Shown: positions 5,313 through 8,901 of the stretch, piece after piece
How positions within the stretch are numbered: the stretch's first letter is position 1
Layout: each line of letters opens with the position of its first letter
Source of the DNA: an uncultured Bacteroidales bacterium
GTDB taxonomy: Bacteria; Bacteroidota; Bacteroidia; Bacteroidales; Bacteroidaceae
DNA length: 8,901 nt
Assembly: GCA_937901185.1 (NCBI GenBank)
Contig: CALCHR010000059.1
Coordinates: forward strand, 1 to 8,901
Direction of reading: 5' to 3'
Position numbers and translations under genes: made by a program
The notes under the pieces: model-generated
The model's input: the letters and a program-made list of their open reading frames with translations, nothing else
What the model was told of the DNA's origin: nothing
Database searches by the model: none

Positions 5313-6839
5313 TTAATCCTTTTCAATTAATTGCCATTCTCCCTTTATTTTTGATCGTTCGGAATTTATCAGTCCCATTTCTTTGAGGTCGTTTATAGCC
5401 CTTTTTATGGTCGCTTCACTTATTCCTAGATTATCTGAAAGCCATGAATATTTTGCTTTGCGATTCAATTTTATAGCCTCATATACATTCTTTGCAGATT
5501 CTGAAGGGAATTCAAAAATGGTCACGTCTGACCTTTTTTGTGACCTTTTTTGTGACCTTTTTTGCAGAGTTTCAGTTGTGGATTCACTCTGAGCCCCCTT
5601 CATCATGAAACCATTTTTTATTGCCTCTTGGGTCATTCGTTCGCCACGTGGTGATTTGTTTTCTCGTACAGAAACCGCTGTTTGGTATGAGAAATCGTAT
5701 GTTGGCATACCGTTTTCATTTGCAACAAGATCCTTCTGAACTTTCAGAACACCACGGCTATGTCGATTGACGAAGCCAAGGACTTTCATTGCTTCTGCCA
5801 CTACGATATTTCTATAGTCATTCACGTTAGGAAAGTTTGTTTCATTTGCACGTCCATACAATCCTCCATGATTCATTATCTCAATACGATCATCATATTG
5901 ATAAAACTGAATCGGTCCGTTGCTGCAATAATCTCGATGACAGATAGCATTCATCAATAGCTCTCGTGTTGCCCAATCTGGATAATCCACCACATTTTCT
6001 TCACGAGCAGCAGAAACAGGTATTGGACGACGATTGGCTATAGCAGTTTTTATGAACGTGTCAAGTTCTGGCAGTATGGTACAAAGATTATCTTTAAACT
6101 CATGCTCATTCATGATGTCCGCAGCCCGGTCGGTTCCCGCAAAACGCACGTATTGCACATACGCTCCAGGAATAAAACGGCGGAGATTCTTTGCAAAAAG
6201 TAACAATCCTGCATTGGTCGGACAGTCATATCGTGTATCATAGAAACCAAATGAACTTAATTTGAATCGTATATCACGTTTATCCTCTTCCACTATCTCA
6301 TCTGACATTGCCTTAGGTAAGAAATAGTGCTTGAAAAGATTCATGTCCAAATCCTCCAAGGAAGCATTAAGACATGGCGATGCATCAAACGATGTGGTAT
6401 TTGTACGACGTTTCTCCATCAAGATTTGTTCGTCAGTTTCGTTGGCAACTCCCTTGCGAGGTCCAACTCTGACCCAAGTTCGTCCTTTGTATCTTACTGG
6501 AGGAAATACGGATGGTTGAACTTTCACCATGACGATGTCACCTTCCTCTAAAGAAACCTTTTCTACCACCATTGATGGTTGAGGCTGTATGTTTCCATCC
6601 GTACGTATAGCTGAAATGTTCTTCAACAATTCATCCGTCACATCTAAACCTTGAACAGTTCCATCATCTTTCACCCCAAGGAATAAATACCCAGGTTGTT
6701 GATGATCCGGAAGGTCATTGGCAAATGCACAGATAGCCTGACCAAACTTGTCGGTATTGGTAGTAGAAATCGTACGTTCTACTCTATCATTCTCTAAATC
6801 GTTGAGCAATGCTCGAATATCTTCTATTTTGTTTTCCAT
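5313..6839 (-). CDS. AlbA_2 / RecG-C-like ATP-binding protein with winged helix
   Basis: A 508-residue protein. Residues about 10-145 match the AlbA_2 (Schlafen-type, PF04326) domain, including YLFLGVKDDGTVQGLD and the basic stretch TWVRVGPRKG. Residues about 200-395 match the GHKL-type ATPase region of RecG-C-like proteins (HATPase_c_4): ELLMNAICHRDY (293-304, with the N-box Asn) and DRIEIMNHGGL (317-327). A perfect triple QKRS repeat (426-437) forms a basic linker to a C-terminal winged helix (about 446-508, with ISEATIKRAINDLKEMGLI as the recognition part). This family is often annotated as putative transcriptional regulators or RecG-like helicases, but no helicase motor is present here. 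It is the last gene of the minus-strand cluster, 15 bp after the 175-aa gene, and without a Shine-Dalgarno. The domain call is firm; a nucleic-acid-binding regulatory or defence role is inferred. Confidence 0.87.
   Translation of the reverse strand: MENKIEDIRALLNDLENDRVERTISTTNTDKFGQAICAFANDLPDHQQPGYLFLGVKDDGTVQGLDVTDELLKNISAIRTDGNIQPQPSMVVEKVSLEEGDIVMVKVQPSVFPPVRYKGRTWVRVGPRKGVANETDEQILMEKRRTNTTSFDASPCLNASLEDLDMNLFKHYFLPKAMSDEIVEEDKRDIRFKLSSFGFYDTRYDCPTNAGLLLFAKNLRRFIPGAYVQYVRFAGTDRAADIMNEHEFKDNLCTILPELDTFIKTAIANRRPIPVSAAREENVVDYPDWATRELLMNAICHRDYCSNGPIQFYQYDDRIEIMNHGGLYGRANETNFPNVNDYRNIVVAEAMKVLGFVNRHSRGVLKVQKDLVANENGMPTYDFSYQTAVSVRENKSPRGERMTQEAIKNGFMMKGAQSESTTETLQKRSQKRSQKRSDVTIFEFPSESAKNVYEAIKLNRKAKYSWLSDNLGISEATIKRAINDLKEMGLINSERSKIKGEWQLIEKD
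5529..5564 (-). repeat. Perfect 3 x 12-bp tandem repeat inside the AlbA_2 gene
   Basis: The plus strand reads TGACCTTTTTTG three times without a mismatch; on the coding strand the unit CAAAAAAGGTCA encodes Gln-Lys-Arg-Ser. Gain or loss of a unit keeps the frame and alters only the linker between the ATPase region and the winged helix, whereas slippage within one of the A6 runs would break the frame. Confidence 0.95.
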
Positions 6840-6854
6840 AACGTCATTAAAAAA

Positions 6855-7382
6855 TTAATACCCATTGACAATCATTTTTAAACGATTAAAGTTCGGTAAA
6901 GCCAATTGGAGCATTCGTAATCTAATTTCTATGTCGCTTAGTTGAATAGGAATATTCTGTGTAATACAATATTGCCTGTATAAATCTTTTACAAATAACA
7001 TATGTGGATTTTGTTCTATTAATGAACAAATTGAAGCAATTGCACTTTCATTAACAGCAAAACCGATTCTGTCGTCATTTGAAATAGCCCTTTGCATTGC
7101 AATCAATGAAAGTTTTGTGGCTTCAACAAGTGTTATAATGATTTCGTTAACCTTTTGTTGTAGTTGTTGCATAAGAGGTAGCTTTTGCCCCCATGAGCTT
7201 TGCACAGAAAAAAGAGTTTGCTGAGTAGGAAGCTTATCGAATGCAATATTCGCCCTTTCCAAATTGTTATTCAACATATCAAGTTGCATCTTCATCTGCA
7301 TATATTGTGAAAATAAGGATTGAACTTGAATCAAATATGCATATACGCTTGAATTTGGTTGACCGCCTATTATATTATTCAT
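6855..7382 (-). CDS. Hypothetical 175-aa helical protein
   Basis: A 175-residue protein that I do not recognise. It has no signal peptide, membrane segment or catalytic motif. The N-terminal 80 residues are rich in Gln, Met, Leu and Asn (VQSLFSQYMQMKMQLDMLNNN) and look alpha-helical, possibly coiled coil; the C-terminal half is mixed helical (LYRQYCITQNIPIQLSDIEIRLRMLQL). The start is chosen at 7382 rather than the in-frame ATG at 7403, because a strong Shine-Dalgarno, AAAGGAGG (7389-7396), lies six bases before it. The gene overlaps the end of the membrane coiled-coil gene by 8 bp (the stop is inside ATGAATAA), so translational coupling is likely. The AlbA_2 gene follows after 15 bp. Tight coupling suggests a partner of the membrane protein. 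Codon use is A+T-rich like its upstream neighbour. Confidence 0.75.
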   Translation of the reverse strand: MNNIIGGQPNSSVYAYLIQVQSLFSQYMQMKMQLDMLNNNLERANIAFDKLPTQQTLFSVQSSWGQKLPLMQQLQQKVNEIIITLVEATKLSLIAMQRAISNDDRIGFAVNESAIASICSLIEQNPHMLFVKDLYRQYCITQNIPIQLSDIEIRLRMLQLALPNFNRLKMIVNGY

Positions 7383-8178
7383 TTGATTCCTCCTTTCTTT
7401 CATTATCGATAATCTTCAGATTATTAATCAATTCTTCTAATTCCTGTCGTTGATTATTCATCATATCTACAGACCACTGATAATTTTTATTTTTAATTTC
7501 GATATCATCAAGTAATTGCTTTGCCTTTTCTATATCAAAGGCTTTTATATTATTAGTTAGTGCTTCAAATTCTTTTGTTTTATCTGTAATAAATGTATTA
7601 CATTCTAATTTGGTTGAATTGAGAAAATTATTAAATTCCGAAGCTTGTCCCTGCAATTTGTTAATTTTATTAGAGACTTTTTTACCTTGTTCTTCAATAT
7701 CATTTAAGAGAGTCTTTGCTTCTGTTTTTGTCTCCTCAATTTTAAATATGGCAAAGAAACCAAAGATTATGAAGATAACACTTAAAATACCGCCCCAAAT
7801 CCCAATTTGCGCATAATCATTTTCGACCTTATCAATATGCAAAGAAATCAAACTATTCATTTCCTTTTGCGATAGTAACACTTCACGGCGAAACATTGCA
7901 GAATCATTATGCAACTGATTAAGTAATGCCTGAGAATTTGCTATAACATTAGTATCGTTGCTCAGTATTACGTTTTTCATCTCATAGAAAATGGAGTCAA
8001 TTCTGGCAACATGATTTATATGTTCATTGACTATAGTTTTTTGCGAGTCTTTCATTGTCATTAAAGAGCAAGAAAGATAGCTTACTAAAATAATCAAGGT
8101 TATAACAAACGTAATGCAAAAACATAAAAGTACTGGATTCGTTTGCTTGCTTCGTTCTTCATTATTTGTTTCTTCCAT
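7375..8178 (-). CDS. Two-pass membrane protein with long cytoplasmic coiled coil
   Basis: A 267-residue protein with a polar N-terminus (MEETNNEERSKQTN), a first hydrophobic segment at about 15-38 (VLLCFCITFVITLIILVSYL), a polar stretch of about 85 residues with helical character (40-124), a second hydrophobic segment at about 125-146 (GIWGGILSVIFIIFGFFAIF), then about 120 charged residues with heptad-like spacing. Charges favour both termini in the cytoplasm and the 40-124 loop outside the inner membrane. I know no named family for it. It lies 55 bp after the nuclease-like gene and overlaps the 175-aa gene by 8 bp. The layout resembles a membrane sensor or anchor with a signalling stalk. Base composition is very A+T-rich (a sampled line is 27% G+C), supporting foreign origin. 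The start is the first ATG; no Shine-Dalgarno is visible. Confidence 0.82.
   Translation of the reverse strand: MEETNNEERSKQTNPVLLCFCITFVITLIILVSYLSCSLMTMKDSQKTIVNEHINHVARIDSIFYEMKNVILSNDTNVIANSQALLNQLHNDSAMFRREVLLSQKEMNSLISLHIDKVENDYAQIGIWGGILSVIFIIFGFFAIFKIEETKTEAKTLLNDIEEQGKKVSNKINKLQGQASEFNNFLNSTKLECNTFITDKTKEFEALTNNIKAFDIEKAKQLLDDIEIKNKNYQWSVDMMNNQRQELEELINNLKIIDNERKEESNE
7389..7396 (-). promoter_or_regulatory. Strong Shine-Dalgarno before the 175-aa gene
   Basis: AAAGGAGG on the minus strand ends six bases before the ATG at 7382 and lies inside the last codons of the upstream gene. Such a strong site is unusual here: no other start codon in the window has one. It fixes the start and supports coupled translation. 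Confidence 0.8.
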
Positions 8179-8233
8179 ATTTTATAAGTTTTATAAAGAT
8201 TTCATCAGTCTTTAGCTTCTATGATAAAAATAC

Positions 8234-8901
8234 TCAATATTCATTGTTGTTATTTGCAAATAGATGATCAAAGAACGGATTGTTTCGTTCTCTTGCATTA
8301 GCTAACAAATCCTGGAATGTAATAGCCTCTATATGCAAATTCTGTTCAGGAATAATCTTGTAATAAGAGTTGAATGGTGTTTTTCGCCAACCATTTAACT
8401 TGTTATACTCAACAAGTTCCTTTGGCATCTCATCCATTACTACATATCCGAATTTAGGCGTATCGCATGTTATTTCAACTCTGTTACCACGATAATTCTT
8501 TTTCTTTTTTTCATCTCCAAATTGAAATGTTTCAAAATATTCTTTTACCAAATCGGAGAATTCCCATCTACAATCGTGCTTATTTTTCTGATGAGCTGTG
8601 TCCCCGGGTCGTTTAAATTCAAAAATAACCATAGTTCCAATTCGTCCGGAATCCGTATTTCCAAAGGAGATAGGATTACCTACAAGATTCTCTTCCTTGT
8701 TTATCAGAACTAGATCAGGCTCTTTGGCACTCTTTATTTGTGTGTATGACGTGATAGATTTGTCAGAGGCTATGAATCTGAATGTTGAAAAACGATCATC
8801 AAGAAGCCATAAATTATGGTATTGGTATGTTAATTCTCTATTGGTTAATCCCATGGGAAATATCAAATTATGAATCATTTTCTCCAATTCATATTCCCCA
8901 T
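8234..8901 (-). CDS. C-terminal part of a protein with PD-(D/E)XK-like motif, runs off right edge
   Basis: The reading frame stays open through the right edge, so the TTG at 8887 is not a real start and the N-terminus lies outside. The visible 222 residues contain HNLWLLDDRF and IASDKS, then EPDLVLIN (Asp codon 8714-8716) and, about 32 residues later, MVIFEFKRPG (Glu 8618-8620, Lys 8612-8614). PD...ExK with hydrophobic strands is the core of PD-(D/E)XK nucleases. Later stretches (KFGYVVMDEMPKELVEY, YYKIIPE, AITFQDLLANARERNNPFF) match what I recall of the C-terminal domain of long Bacteroidota ATP-binding (GHKL/Hsp90-like ATPase) proteins of unknown function; that link is from memory, not shown here. 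It is first in the visible part of the minus-strand cluster, 55 bp ahead of the membrane coiled-coil gene. Nuclease activity is inferred. Confidence 0.75.
   Translation of the reverse strand, partial: GEYELEKMIHNLIFPMGLTNRELTYQYHNLWLLDDRFSTFRFIASDKSITSYTQIKSAKEPDLVLINKEENLVGNPISFGNTDSGRIGTMVIFEFKRPGDTAHQKNKHDCRWEFSDLVKEYFETFQFGDEKKKKNYRGNRVEITCDTPKFGYVVMDEMPKELVEYNKLNGWRKTPFNSYYKIIPEQNLHIEAITFQDLLANARERNNPFFDHLFANNNNEY

Noticed and set aside
5529..5564. CRISPR-like array
   Set aside because: The units are 12 bp, contiguous without spacers, and encode an in-frame QKRS repeat within a gene. No cas genes are present.
7383..7403. Start of the 175-aa gene at the ATG at 7403
   Set aside because: A strong Shine-Dalgarno is correctly spaced before the ATG at 7382, and the extra residues (MKERRNQ) would be translated Shine-Dalgarno sequence.
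8885..8887. TTG at 8887 as the start of the right-edge gene
   Set aside because: The frame continues upstream without a stop to the window edge, and the sequence begins in the middle of what looks like a conserved domain.

Overview
The window reads as a chromosome segment of a Bacteroidales-type bacterium (phylum Bacteroidota). The signs are promoters of the TTTG-N20-TAnnTTTG type, start codons mostly without Shine-Dalgarno sequences, a tRNA gene without encoded CCA, and gene families characteristic of Bacteroides/Prevotella relatives. The left part (about 1-3700) is core chromosome near 50% G+C. The right part (about 3750-8901) looks like an acquired island; its last 1.6 kb is strongly A+T-rich (one sampled 60-base line at 7501 is 27% G+C, against 53% at 3241).

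Left part, minus strand, in transcription order: rsmI (16S rRNA ribose methyltransferase), a coiled-coil lipoprotein, and the first 181 codons of a COG2509-type FAD-dependent dehydrogenase that runs off the left edge. The 18 and 26 bp gaps suggest one operon, driven by a good promoter placed almost on the rsmI start codon. Divergent from it, on the plus strand, is an AI-2E family (PerM-like) membrane protein with a paired 20-bp repeat containing a perfect inverted repeat in its leader. A tRNA-Lys(UUU) gene with its own promoter and terminator follows.

Right part: directly downstream of the tRNA are GTGTTACA repeats and a tyrosine recombinase gene of the Bacteroidetes/IntDOT type, broken by a one-base frameshift at an A-run just before its catalytic C-terminus. 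A strong terminator and a roughly 70-bp cluster of short palindromes come next. Four minus-strand genes then run in from the right edge. In transcription order they are: the C-terminal part of a protein with a PD-(D/E)XK-nuclease-like motif; a two-pass membrane protein with a long cytoplasmic coiled coil; a 175-aa helical protein of unknown function, overlapping its upstream neighbour; and an AlbA_2/RecG-C-like ATP-binding protein with a winged helix and a perfect 3 x 12-bp internal repeat.

I read the four right-hand genes as a candidate defence or regulatory cassette on a tRNA-Lys-associated island. Nuclease-like, membrane coiled-coil and AlbA/GHKL parts next to an integrase support this, but no member matches a named defence system that I can recognise, and the cassette is cut by the right edge. 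The function is therefore inference.
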